From contig MU119396.1 in the NCBI GenBank assembly GCA_014904845.1, positions 40,235-104,234 of the forward strand: a DNA stretch of 64,000 nucleotides, in the 5' to 3' direction. The notes beneath the pieces are model-generated. The model saw only the letters and a list, made by a program, of their open reading frames with translations. It had not been told where the DNA came from and did not search any database. The stretch's first letter is position 1, and every line of letters starts with the position of its first letter. Positions 1 to 11,790 of the stretch are shown here, piece by piece. The DNA is from Acephala macrosclerotiorum (taxonomy: Eukaryota > Ascomycota > Leotiomycetes > Helotiales > Mollisiaceae). Both the position numbers and the translations under genes were made by a program.

Positions 1-3000
1 AATGTTTAAAACTAATAATTATCGAATTATGTAATTACGAATTTATTATTATACTACGATTTAAATTTTTTAATTTTTATCGATCGCAATAAAAATTTAT
101 TTTATAGAAAAATGTACTTTAATTAAATTTACGATTTATCGTTTTCGTATTCAAATTATTTTTTAAATTAATAATTTCAAATAAATTCTCGTAAAATTAT
201 ATTACGATCAATTATAAATACAATATTAGCGTTAAAATAATCAAATTAAAAAAAGTTTTTATATTTAAATAAGTTATTTTTATTTACTCGAGATTTTAAA
301 GCGATAAAAATATTATTATATAAATATAAAATTTATAATTTAATTGTTTTTTAAAATTAATTTATTTTTAATAATTATATCGTTTTTTATATAAAAATAT
401 CGAATTTTAATATATTTAAATTTATTTAAAAATTTTATATTCGTATTAAAATTAATCGTAAAAAAATTATTATAATATGAAATAAAAAAATTTTAAAATT
501 TTTTTAATAATTTTCGATTATAATTTTTTTTAATTAAATTATTTTTTTTACGATTTTATTCGTTATTATAATTTTTATTTTTATTAAATTTTATATTATA
601 TTTTATTATTTTTATATTATTTATAAAATTGTTTTGTTTTTTAAAATTATTATTTATTTTAAAATCGATTTATAATCGTTTTTAATTTTTTATATAAAAT
701 CGAAAAATATATTATAATTTTTAATCGACGTTTTTTTATAAATAATTTTTATTATTTTCATTTTATTAAAATATTAAAAAAATTATTTTATAAAATATAA
801 ATATTCGAAATATATATTAAATATAAATTTAATAAATTGATTAACGTAATAATTAATATTTAATTTCGTATAATTAATTAAATAAATTATAATATTAATA
901 ATTTATTTATAAAAATAAAAATTATTTTTATTTAATTAATTTTTTTTTTTTCGTAAAATTATAAATTCGTTTAATTCGAGTATTTAAAATCGAATTATAA
1001 TAATAATTTATTTATATATATATTTTTAATAAATTATAAAAATATAATTTTTATAATTTTTTTCGATTTGAAATTTTATAAAAATAATAATAAAATTAAA
1101 ATTAAAATTAATTTTAAATATTATAAATTTTAATTTTTTAAAGTATTATTTAATTTCGTTAAATTATATTCGAAAAATTTATTTGAAATTATAAAATAAT
1201 TTTTTAAATAAAAAATAAATATTTTTATTTTTAAATTTAAAATAAAATTTATAAAAGAATTTAAAAATTTTTATATAAATTTTTTTTTTAATATTAATTT
1301 ATTTGAAATAATCTTTTATAATAATATTATAAATATTTATTTTTTAAAAAATTTCGAGTTTAATAATAATTATTTTTATTTAATTAAAAGTATTTTTTTT
1401 TAAAATTTTATAATTTAATAATTTATAAATATTTATAAAAAAAAAAAATTTTAATTTTAAAAGTTTATTTATTTAATTAATTTTTAAATTTTTTAATATT
1501 AATTTAATATTTAAAAATAATTAAAAAAATTTATAATATTAAAAAATCATGTTTTTTTTAATATAAATTTTAAAATTAATTATAAAAATACGTTTATTAA
1601 CATTTTATTTTTAATTTAAAATTATATATTTTACGATATAATTTTAAAAAATTAATAAAAATTTAATTTTATAAATTATTTTTAAAAAAAAATTTCGAAC
1701 TCGTTCGATTTATTATTATATTTAAAATAAATAATATTTTCTTTCGTATTTCTTTTAATAATTCTATAAATTTTTTTTATATTTTTATTTTTTAAAAATT
1801 TAATTTAAAAGCATTTTATTACGTCGTTTATAATTATAAAAAAATATTAATTCTTTTTATAAAATTTAAATAATTTATTAAAAATATTATTATATAATTT
1901 TTTTTTTTAATAAATTTATTATTTGTTTTTTTTTAAAAAAAATTTATTTTATTTATTATATAAATTTTATATATTTTATATTTAATATATAATTTAAATT
2001 TCGATATTTTTATATTTATAATATCGATCAATTTTCGAAATATATTATAATTAATATAATTAAAACGTCGATATATTTAAAGTAATATTCGTCGAATATA
2101 TAATAATATTTTTAATATTTTAATATTAATTTAATATAAAAAAATTATAAATATTATTTTTTTATTTCTATTATTTATAATATTAATTACTCGTTTTATT
2201 TTAAATATAATCGTTATTTTATTTTTTATAAATTATAAATTATAAAATAAAAATTAATTTTATTATTTTAAAATTTAATATATATTAAATTTTTTTTAAA
2301 AAATTATTTAAATTTGATTTTAATATTTAATCGCGTTTATAATAATATCGTTTATCGTAATAATTTGATTTAATATATATTAATATTTTAAATATATAAA
2401 ATTAAATTATATATTATTAAAATATTTCGACGTATTAAAATTTAAAATAAATAATAAAATTTAAATTCGTTCGATTAATACTCGAAATAATAAAAATAAT
2501 AAAATAAAATTTATTTTTTATTAATATAAATTTTTATTTATCGAAAATAGTATATAAAGTTTATATATAAACGTTTAATATATTTTTTAATTTTAATTTT
2601 AAATAATAATCGAATAAATATTATAAATATAATAAAATAAAATAAAATTTTTTTTTTATTATATTTTACTTATAATTATTATATTTACTTTAATAATAAA
2701 TTTAATTATTATAATTTTTATTAGTTTTTTTATTTTTTCGTTTTATTTTATATTCGATTTTATAATATTTATAACGTATATATTAATTTAAATTAAATTT
2801 ATTATAATTAACGAGTTTTTTATTATTATTATTATCGTTTTAACGATTTTTAAATTTTATAAAACGAAATATTAATAATTCAAATTTTTTATAATTAAAT
2901 TTTTTTTTATAATATTTATTATTATTATTATTATTATAATTATCGTAATTAATTTTTCGTTTTTTATTTTTAATTTATTTATTATTACGAGATTATTTAC

Positions 3001-3690
3001 GATTATATTATTATTTTTTTTCACGAGTATAATTTGTAATTATTAAAGTTTTTTTTTTTTTATAAATTTATAATATAATAATCGTTTTATCGAATATACG
3101 TTCGATTTTTAATAAACGAAAAATATAATATTTCATATTTTCGTAATTACTATTTTCGAAAATAATTATTATAATTCGATTTAAAATCTTATTATCGGTA
3201 ATTAATCTTTCGATCGTTACGAATTAAAATTTATAAAACTCGAAACGATTTACGAATTTCTTTTATTTAAAATTCGTTTATTAAATAAATATTTAAATAA
3301 AATTAACGATTTTATCGTATTTTTTTAAATTCGTTTTAAATTTTTTTAATATCTTCGAAAAAAATCAATAAAAAAATTTGATTTTATAGTTTATTATTTA
3401 TATTATTTGAAATAATTTAAATTGTAATTCGATCGATTAACGTAAAAAAAACCGATTTCGATTTTTCGTTATTAATTAATTTAATAATATAAATACTAAT
3501 AAAAGCGATTAAATAAAAGTTTTTAAATCGAAAATAATTATTCTTTATAAAAATTTCAATTTTATTCCACTTATAAACATAGTAAAATATTATAAAAATA
3601 AATATTATAATATCGATTAAAATTATTAAAATCGCTATAGCGAATAAAATTAATATTTTAAAGTAAAAAAATACGACGATTTTAATAAGT
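1..3690. repeat. RIP-degraded AT-rich block, left flank
   Basis: This stretch is almost entirely A and T with stop codons in every frame, and no ORF of meaningful length. The surviving C and G residues sit mostly in CpG; CpA, CpT, CpC and their complements are largely gone. This is the footprint expected of repeat-induced point mutation acting on old transposon copies, with CpG spared. No LTR pair, terminal inverted repeat or protein relic could be recognised by eye. From about 3,690 the base composition changes abruptly to that of the gene island. Confidence 0.8.
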
Positions 3691-4003
3691 ACTTTCCAGG
3701 CTTATAATCTGTTAATTTGAGTGATATAATTAATAGACTTGATAATCTGGTTGATTAATTAAGATAGTAAAATCTAGCTAGGTGCGGGGACATTATATCC
3801 ATTGCAGTGCTTACTCAGCACTAAAACCACTCGAAAGTCTAACATCCTCGATGAACTGGTACACACTTGATCTCGCCAATGTCGAAGTGATACTAGCCAT
3901 TGATCAGTCGCCATGCTTCGATCTCGATTCTGGGATTATACTAAATACTGGCATCTCTAATTGCTGAATCATTGTCATCATTTTGGCTATCGACCTGGGC
4001 GTG

Positions 4004-4468
4004 TCAGTTCGGATCCAAAGGACAGAACCAAAAACATACGGACAAGCCAGTGAAGCTTAGGATGCTGTTTACTGAGCCTTCCTCTTCCTCCTCTTGCGAG
4101 TATGGTAAAACTGGCGGGTTTGGCAAAGATGGCAATAATTCATCCTGACCATGCTCCGGGTTTCCTGCCTAGGCCGCTGATACCTCGTCGTCCTTTGCTT
4201 CGGTAGACTCGTGGAAGCTTTCTTGGGGCTCAATGCTACGTGATACAGCCTCACTCATTTCCCCTGATGCCTCTTCTTTCTTTTCCAAAATGGAAGTCGC
4301 GTTTTTAGGTACGTCGTCCGTTTTTCCAAAATTGTCTATCTTATTCTCAAACCCGCCATATTTTAACATACCCTTGCCGCCCTCATCTGGTTCTGCTTCT
4401 TCGACCTCGCCCCTAACATGGGTTGTAGAAATGGTCAAATCGCCATCGGAACTTACAGTCTCTTCCAT
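4004..4468 (-). pseudogene. Acidic small ORF split by an in-frame TAG
   Basis: On the minus strand an ATG at 4468 opens an acidic, Ser/Glu/Lys-rich reading frame of 99 codons that stops at TAG (4169-4171). Past that stop the same frame stays open for another 54 codons, with coding-like composition (Pro-rich, then a run of Glu), to a TGA at 4004-4006. If the TAG was once CAG, the change is C to T in a CpA context, the RIP signature. No family was recognised, the upstream end is undefined, and the frame may be fortuitous. It sits within 800 bp of the RIPped left flank. Confidence 0.3.
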
Positions 4469-4699
4469 GATTCTAATAATAATGCCAAACTTTCTAATTC
4501 AACGCAAAGACATTATGCACGATCGAGAACAAACTTCACTCCATATCGTCATTCAGCACCAGCTGGATCACGCATATCTTCATGTCCGAGCCAAGACCAC
4601 GTCTCGCATCACACAAGACATGCAATTTGTACACCTCCGATGCCAAATTTAGCCACGACCATGTTTCCCAGCCAGCCAATCACCCAGTGACCGCGAATG

Positions 4700-5117
4700 G
4701 TTTTGCCGAGGGGGGTTAAGGGAATTCAATTAATTGAGCAAGTGGTTGTGTGACGAGGAGAATATTTGCACCGGAGTTGTACAGGCTTTTTGTACCACAG
4801 GCGTATGTTAGAGAATGAGTCGCGATGAAGAGGAGGCGAAGATTGGTTGTGGTACAAGACACGTGACAGGAGGCTCTCGTAAGTCTGAGGTCAGCCGAGA
4901 AGGTCGACGGCACATTGTCTTTTCAATATGCATATGGACACTTGTAAGATAGATTTTATTCCCTACTATGGCTAATCCTAAGGCTAGCAATCTCTTTATT
5001 CAAAGAAGACATACTGATAGTCCCTCGTAGCTCCCCACTGTTCCCAGAGGACCCTAACTCATTCGTCATCTTCGAAACTCGCTTCTCTCATCGCCTCAGC
5101 TCCGACTCATTCATTTC
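4700..5117. other. Intergenic, nothing recognised
   Basis: No ORF with coding character, RNA gene or repeat could be seen here. Short overlapping ORFs on both strands have no recognisable motif. Confidence 0.5.
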
Positions 5118-5513
5118 CTATTCCTTGAGCGGCAGCGCCGACAGACCGGCCTTGACACGACTTTCACACATGTCCATTTTGAGCGTGGGAGTGCGATCGC
5201 GACAGTCAATATCTCTCAACTCTTACGCCAAGTCCATCTCGCTGATGAACTCTCCATCGAGTAAGAACTTCAAGGTTCCTGTTATCTGGACCAGCAAGAT
5301 CCCTGGGCCTTCGTACTTCCAATATGTTGCCCATTCGGTCGCGATGGTGTCAGACCCGTCTTCAGTGATATCAGCAAATCGTCCACCAGATGTCATTGGG
5401 AGCTTTCGAAATCTAGAACCAGGTTCTTGATTCGGCCGCCTCTCGTTTCGCGTTTCGAGCGTATAATTCTCGGATAATGCGTTAAAAATTCGCTGTACTC
5501 GATCAGTTTGCAA
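5118..5513 (-). pseudogene. Unrecognised decayed ORF with in-frame TAA
   Basis: A minus-strand frame runs from about 5513 to a TAA at 5223-5225, then continues open for about 34 codons to a TAG at 5118-5120. Both parts have balanced, globular-looking composition; the first includes a Trp/Tyr-rich stretch with the motif ATEWATYWKYEGPG. CAA to TAA would be a CpA to TpA change. Upstream, coding-like sequence continues in a different frame (ending near 5516), suggesting a frameshift as well. There is no ATG at the left end and no family was recognised. It may be a relic of a conserved fungal protein. Confidence 0.3.
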
Positions 5514-5519
5514 GCACCA

Positions 5520-6830
5520 TCATCGGCACCGCTTTAGAGAAATCGCTCAAGCCGGTGGTGAAAATCCCAGCGACCGGCTTTGTTCTATCTATTGTCGAAA
5601 CGAGATTTCTTCCATAATTCTTTGCCTTCTGCGATTCGAAATGCAACTTTCAGTTCTTCAAGTACGTTCACGCGTTTTGGCAAGTATATCCATGTGGACA
5701 AGAAGTTCTTTCATCAGTGATAAAGATATCTAGTTTGCATTGGCCTTCGTCCTTCATTCTCCTTCATGCGTCTATTGTCCCGGAGTAGAATCGTTTGTTT
5801 GCGAGTAATGCACCAAGAAACACCATCGTGTTTACATCTACGTACTGGTGACTACATGTGACCAGTGCGAGCACCAAGCATGTGTTGTGCAGGTATAATT
5901 ATGAGTTTACAGGGAGAAGCAGCCCTTCGGTGGTTCAATATGGGCAGATTTTACGTATTCGAATATCTGATCTCGTAATTCCCCAGGCATTCAAAGTGTA
6001 AAGCCACCATGATCTTAGAGTTAAGAGAGTCATGCGCAAGGCGCAGAAAGAAATCTCAGGAGAAAATGAGCTTTAGGAATGCTTGGTAGTATTTTGATTT
6101 CGACTAGCGCATTTAAACCTCATTTCATTGTATTTTTAGGTGTCTTATTCTAGCTATTCCGATTCGAAATGTTTTTGACTTGGGCCAAGAGTTCCAAATG
6201 GATGCATATTTTAGCTCAGAACAATAAGTGTCCACTTTAAGTTCTACCGCTATCGCATCCTGCGAGACTTGGACTCACATAGATTTGTATGTCTCTTTTG
6301 GTTGAAATCATGAGGCCTGCTTAATCGAGAGGTGTTCGACTGTAGGCGAAGGGGTAGCGATGCAATTCACGTGATCTAGCCCCCTTTCTACACAAAATGT
6401 TGTGGGAAGTGAGCGTTAGTCCATATTAGGCTAGAGCCATTTCTACCACCATACCTTTGCATCACTCTGTGGCAGGATGAATCTCGCCAGCATTAAGCAA
6501 TTTCGGCGACTTCTCTTCGCTGTTGGTTTATCGGATGAACTCAGGAACCGAGATTCCGCATTTGCCTACTTTATCGGAATCTCGGATTCTAGCCTGTCAA
6601 AGCACATTTGTTGGAAACGCTTTAGGCAAAAAAGGATACGCAGTGAATCCTTTACATGTCAAGTATATATTAATGCCAACATTGCACTGTTGACGGACTG
6701 GCATACCCAGCTACCAACACAGAAAGAACTTCGGAAACTGAATTGCAAAACATCCCTCTTGTGGTCATCTCTTTCATTACCCTGGAATCACAACCATCAA
6801 CTCGCTGATCGAGAAACAATTTATGATGGG
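5520..6830. other. Intergenic, upstream of the oxidoreductase gene
   Basis: No credible coding region was seen. An open frame from 6477 runs into the oxidoreductase start at 6831, but the part before 6831 has no domain character and is read here as 5' flanking sequence. Confidence 0.5.
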
Positions 6831-8200
6831 ATGGCATCCTTACTCAACTTAATAAACCGTATCTTTACCGCTTTCGGCCCGCCGACAGTTGAGAAGAAGA
6901 GCGACGCTATCAAGTTCGGCATCTTAGGAGCCGCAAAAGCTGCGTAAGGTCTACTGAATCCTGCGCGCATGTATTGAGCTGTGCCGTTCCCAGTCATTAT
7001 TGACCCTAGACAGGCCCCTAACCCTGATCACGCCAGCCAAGTCACATCCTGAAGTTGTTTTGCAAGCTGTCGCTGCCAGGGATCGTACCAGAGCAGAAGA
7101 ATTCGCAAAAAAGCACGGCATCCCCGATGTGAGGAACTCATATCAGGGTTAGTTTGAATCTTGACTACTGAGTCTCATGGAACATAAATACTAATATTGT
7201 ATGTACTAAAGAGATTCTCGACGACCCGAACATTGATGCCATCTTGATCCCACTGCCCAATAGTCTGCATTTCGAATGGGCCGTCCGCGCCATTCGCGCT
7301 GGCAAGCATGTCTTGCTTGAGAAACCGTCCGTCTCCAACGCAACCGAAGCCAACATCTTGTTCAACTTACCAGAATTGTCTCAACAAAACGCCCCAGTCC
7401 TGCTGGAAGCCTCTCACCACCGTTTCCACCCTGCCCTCCACCTATTTCTATCCTTTTTCAACCCCGCCGACGTCGTGCACGTCCACACGGACTCCATGGT
7501 CCCGTGGTTGATGACTGCTAAAGATAATATCGAGTTTAACTACGCCCTCTCTGGTGGCAGTATGATGATGCTGGGTACATACAACTTTGGCATCCTGCGC
7601 ATGATCTTCGGTGACGAGCCGGAAGAATGCCTGGCTTGCGATACCAGTATTTTCGGCGATGGCATCCACGACAAGTGCGACTACGACTTCAAGGCCAAAT
7701 TTCGCTTCCCCAATGGCGGCATAGGCGAGGCCACAACTTCGCTGAGGGGTCCCATTCTTTGGAAGCCCTCCGGGGCCAGGGTGACGACTCGAGAGGTCGT
7801 AGTTGTGGACAAGGCGCTCCCCTCAACTCAGGAAAAGGTGCTGACGCGGCAGGTGACGCTACATGGCTTCATGAATGCGTTCATCTGGCATCGCATCGAC
7901 GTAAAGGACTCCTATGTAATCCGCAACAAGGTGGATGGAGAACCGGTCAAGAAATGGGTCGAGTCCAAGTCACATAAAGCCTATACTTATAAGGAAGCTG
8001 GTAGCGAATTTGCGAATTTGCCCGGTGAGGACTGGTGGATGTCGTATCGTTACGAGCTCGAAGAGTTTGTAAATCGGGTCAAGGGTCGTCAGACGCAGTA
8101 CTGGATCGATGGAGAGGACTCGGTAAACCAGATGAAGATGATCGACATGGCCTACGAGAGGAGTGGGTTGGGGTTGCGGCCGACTAGTTCATTCCGGTAA
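6831..8200 (+). CDS. Gfo/Idh/MocA-family NAD(P)-dependent oxidoreductase
   Basis: Three exons, 6831-6943, 7014-7147 and 7212-8200, close in frame to 411 aa. Introns are GTAAGGT...ACAG and GTTAGT...TACTAAAG, the second with a perfect TACTAA branch point. The N-terminus has the Rossmann pattern FGILGAAKAAPL (about residues 30-41). The EKP motif characteristic of this family lies at 119-121 within GKHVLLEKP, followed by the alpha/beta substrate domain. Similarity is strongest to the dimeric dihydrodiol dehydrogenase/D-xylose 1-dehydrogenase (NADP+) branch, which oxidises sugars or trans-dihydrodiols in the cytosol. The substrate cannot be set from sequence. Length is normal for the family. The ATG at 6831 was chosen because it lies just ahead of the Rossmann fold, although the frame is open further upstream. 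No lesions were seen. Confidence 0.9.
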
Positions 8201-9069
8201 CCCGAAGGTGTTCCCTCAGGAGGAGGGGAAGCTCATTTAGTGCAACAAGACTCATTCCATCGTTTCGCATCGTTCCTGGCATGGAAGAATAGTATAATCA
8301 AGTGCGTATTTTCAGTACTCAATGAAGTTTTCTTTTTTCTCGTTGTTCTGAGATGAGATGGGGCCTTTCGTCGTGGAAACCCTACTGGCCTGGGCCTAAA
8401 GTTCCAATTGGGTTGACCTTTTCAGCGCCGAATTATGACTGTCTGACAGGCTTTGAAGGCATCACATCCTCATAGATGTGGAATAACCTCCAGTTGTATG
8501 GTTTCACGACTGGGTATCGTTATAGGGTAAGTGGTAATGGGATGAGAGAAATGAGAGAGTTTACCTATAACTCCATCACGTGACTTACCCCTGCCCCCCT
8601 TTTCTACAAAGCCGGCCGATCTGAAGCGAGATATAAGTTTTAAAATCGCAGTTAGAAGAAGTTCTCCGACAACCCTCACATTTCCAGCAAATTTGAACAA
8701 AAGTGCTGAACAAAATGCATAGGCGTTGAAGCAGTTTTGCCATTGGTCTTTACCTAACCACGTGCAACCTCTTAGCTGCATGACATTTGATTATCTCGGC
8801 TGTGATTGCCTTGATTGAGGTATGAGCTGTTCCATATCGAACTTTGACGGATAAGGGAAGGCAAATACGGGATATACGAAAATGCGAATGTTATATACAA
8901 ATAGCTCAATATGCTGGGTATCTATAGAACGTAACTCGCCGTTGCTTTAATTATTAATCGCCGACGTTCATCAATCCGGTCTAGCCTAGATCATTCTTAA
9001 GGAGAGGGAAAAAAGAAACATCGCGTGTGCAGAGAAATCTTTGTATCGCAGATCAAATAATCAAATCCA
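8201..9069. other. Intergenic between convergent genes
   Basis: This is the shared 3' flank of the oxidoreductase (+) and the Tle1-like hydrolase (-). Short ORFs exist on the minus strand (8470-8781) but have no motif. No repeat or RNA gene was recognised. Confidence 0.5.
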
Positions 9070-10799
9070 TCATCGCGAGCTCGTCACATAACACTTCGGC
9101 AGCCCAAGGCACATCGCCTCTAAGTCGCCCACCGGCGCTTCATCAATCCGATCCGCAGAACTTGTTGCGCGTCGCACTGGTGCACAGCTGGACGATCCGG
9201 AGGTGGAGGTGGAGGTGGAGGGTGAGGATATATTTGTGCCGGTGCGTGGGCTGCGTGACCGAGGCCAGATCCCCCGAGACTCTGTGCGCTCCCAGAAGGG
9301 TATGCCTTCTGAAGACGTCGCGAGACCATATCCTGGAACAGCATCTTCGTCTTCTGAGGCGCCATGGACTTTTCTGAGGCGTGCCCCGATGTGAACCTTG
9401 AGGTTTGTGTGACCGCCAGCGCAGTTAATGCGACCTGGCTTTCGAACTTTCGTGCCTACGATGGCTAAGATTGCCGAGCTGACGCCCTTCATAGGTGATT
9501 TGTACCATATAGGCTCAGTATCGGGGTCTGCGGCACCGTAACGTCGGTAGTTTGGGAATCGTTTTTCGAGTTTGCGCTCGTCGAACTTGATATTCAACTT
9601 GGTGTAGTTTTGTTGGATCATCCATGCGAGGGGAGCATGGACGAGGCCTATTCTATCCTCAATCCAGCCAAGATCGCCATGTGTACCCGGAAAGGAAACC
9701 TGGAAGGTATTATTGCCGCGCATGAGGGTTGCTGCAAATGGCTCTCGTTTTTCGTGAAGCGCAAGGGCATGGAAGGCGAAGTCAACATCTATATTGATAT
9801 TGATGTTAGACAAGATGCGATGAATTGTGCGAATAGAGGTAGGGTGCCATACTTGGAGCGACGTCAGAGATGACGTCGTGCTTCTTCCACCATCGTCGCA
9901 AAAAGTCCAAAGGCTTTGCAATGCCTGTCAAGAGGAGCCCCAAAGAGCCGACCGTGTCGAAACAGCAGAGACTGTTGATTCGGACATCGCGATAGCCTGG
10001 GGGTGATTAGATTCCTTACGTACAGTACATAATAGACGAACCTACAATCATATCCTACCATCAGCTTCTCAGCAACCCCATCTTCCCAGATGATTTTGTT
10101 GTCGCAAGCTTTGAAAATGCGACACCACAGTGTTTCGTCGGCATCCGCCTTGGGGAGGCCGCCGATAAAAGAGATAAGGTACGCCAAATAACGTGCTGCC
10201 CAGGCGCCTAGAAGTAAGATTACGTTGTTAGATGTGATTCATAGGAATAATAAGTTCATTCAAGGAAAGCCGCACCACGTGAATATCCAACCAGGATGAT
10301 CCTGTCCTGAGGACGGTAGCTCTTTGACAAATTTTCTGTCTTTACTTAGCATGTACAGTACGAAGGCATTCGGCGAAAGTTTATACTCAGGGCATTGACA
10401 ACATTACGGAGGGTTCCGTATCCCCCGATACCTATCAAATAGCTCTCGTTAGCCTAAGAGTCGAGCATGACGAAGTTTTAAAAAGTTGAAGCTCACCTCC
10501 CATGACATAGTCCATCCAGCTGCCGTCCACTCCCACACCGTTGACTGGAATCTCAACGACATTTTCGCAATCGGCATCAATGCAATCCACAAATGCGGGA
10601 ACGACAGTGCTACGAGGATTCCACAGTGCTCCAGCCCAGGTTCCTTTCAAAGTGTCAATCGGGATGAGCATAGATAAATCGATGCCTATCAAGTGTTTTA
10701 GCTCGACTCACCATTAAAGGAGACGACGAGTAGTCTCGCCGGGCGACATTGTTCGGGGTCGGAGGTGCGACGCGACCCGTCGCGGGTAACAACCGGCAT
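9070..10799 (-). CDS. Tle1-like (DUF2235) alpha/beta-hydrolase
   Basis: Seven exons on the minus strand (10799-10712, 10643-10497, 10431-10387, 10335-10276, 10207-10046, 9996-9853, 9788-9070) join in frame to 454 aa. The DUF2235 family, known from bacterial type VI phospholipase effector Tle1, is widespread in fungi and usually of unknown substrate. Landmarks: an N-terminal RLLVVSFNGTWAG in place of the usual LCDGTW; the nucleophile elbow GYSRGAWAARYLA with Ser112; CCFDTVGSLG with Asp181; and FPGTHGDLGW with His252 and Asp254. Together these give an intact Ser-Asp-His set. The last 100 residues are low complexity, including a Ser-Thr repeat encoded by TCCACC units. No signal peptide is seen, so a cytosolic lipase or esterase-like role is inferred. 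The start at 10799 precedes the first conserved strand; an open frame reaches 10988. Confidence 0.87.
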
Positions 10800-11790
10800 C
10801 TGGTCGGATTGGGCCCGGTTTATGCTTCCGAAAACAAAAGTGTCACTAGCACGCAGAAGGGGAAAGATCGATCGCGCGAACGCGGCGCGATTGCTAATAT
10901 ACTGCGTTCGGCCGCTGAAGTGTGGCGAAATCCTGTCCCAGCGCACTCGCGCACTCGCGCATTCGTGCATTCGTGGAGCTTTGAACACCAGTCGCAGTGT
11001 TATTCACAACACCACACCGCACCCTATTTATATCGCTTGCCAACGCAATAAACGCGCGTAACATCTCCAGAAAGTCTCTCAATCTGAAGAGGAGAAGCAT
11101 TCGAACTTATTCCTCAAAAATTCGGAGTGAAAATACTGGTTGATGATTTGTTGTTGTGATGGTCTAGTTTTCGCTTGTGGCTTCAACTAACTAAAACCTG
11201 ACTGAAGCACAACCCACCAGACAGGCTACATGAGAGGGATCCCGATTTGCGTGACTCGCGATCAGAGACCTGCACATCCACCCCTCATTCAGATGCTGGG
11301 GCTGAGTCGAGGAATTTCCGACTGCGCGACTAGAATTGACCTCCGCGAAAAGATTCACCGTGACGTGTCCAGAGCATTTCTTGCTGATCCTTGCCAGAAG
11401 CCAACAGAGTATCATCAGGTACCATTTTCTGTGGAGATTTGATACGCATGGCGACCCAAATGAACCCGACACCGACATCCGACCAATGGAGGACGCATTT
11501 CTGTGGTTTTACTAGGAGTCTCGAAGAAAGTCTCCAGTCTTGGGTATGTGGCGAGCCTTAAAAGGACCGTACCAAGCCAACAAAACAGCTTTGAACGACA
11601 GTCACGATTTTTGGTGAGCAAGTCCGGGCATGACTGGGTTAGAATTGCCTAGGGGTGGTACTTGATCTGGTTAGAGACCTCCTTATATCTACTCTCGAGA
11701 GGAGACTCAGCAAAGGCCAAAACTTAGGTCAAGTTACACCAGTATCCCATTACATGCTCAAATAGCGAGGCTATAGCCGTACTTTTTAAT
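10800..11790. other. Divergent intergenic region
   Basis: This lies between the divergently transcribed Tle1-like and Zn2Cys6-HET genes. Several short ORFs on both strands have no motif. No regulatory element can be assigned. Confidence 0.45.

Noticed and set aside
6477..6830. N-terminal extension of the oxidoreductase
   Set aside because: The frame is open, but family members start just before the Rossmann fold and the extension has no recognisable content; ATG 6831 preferred.
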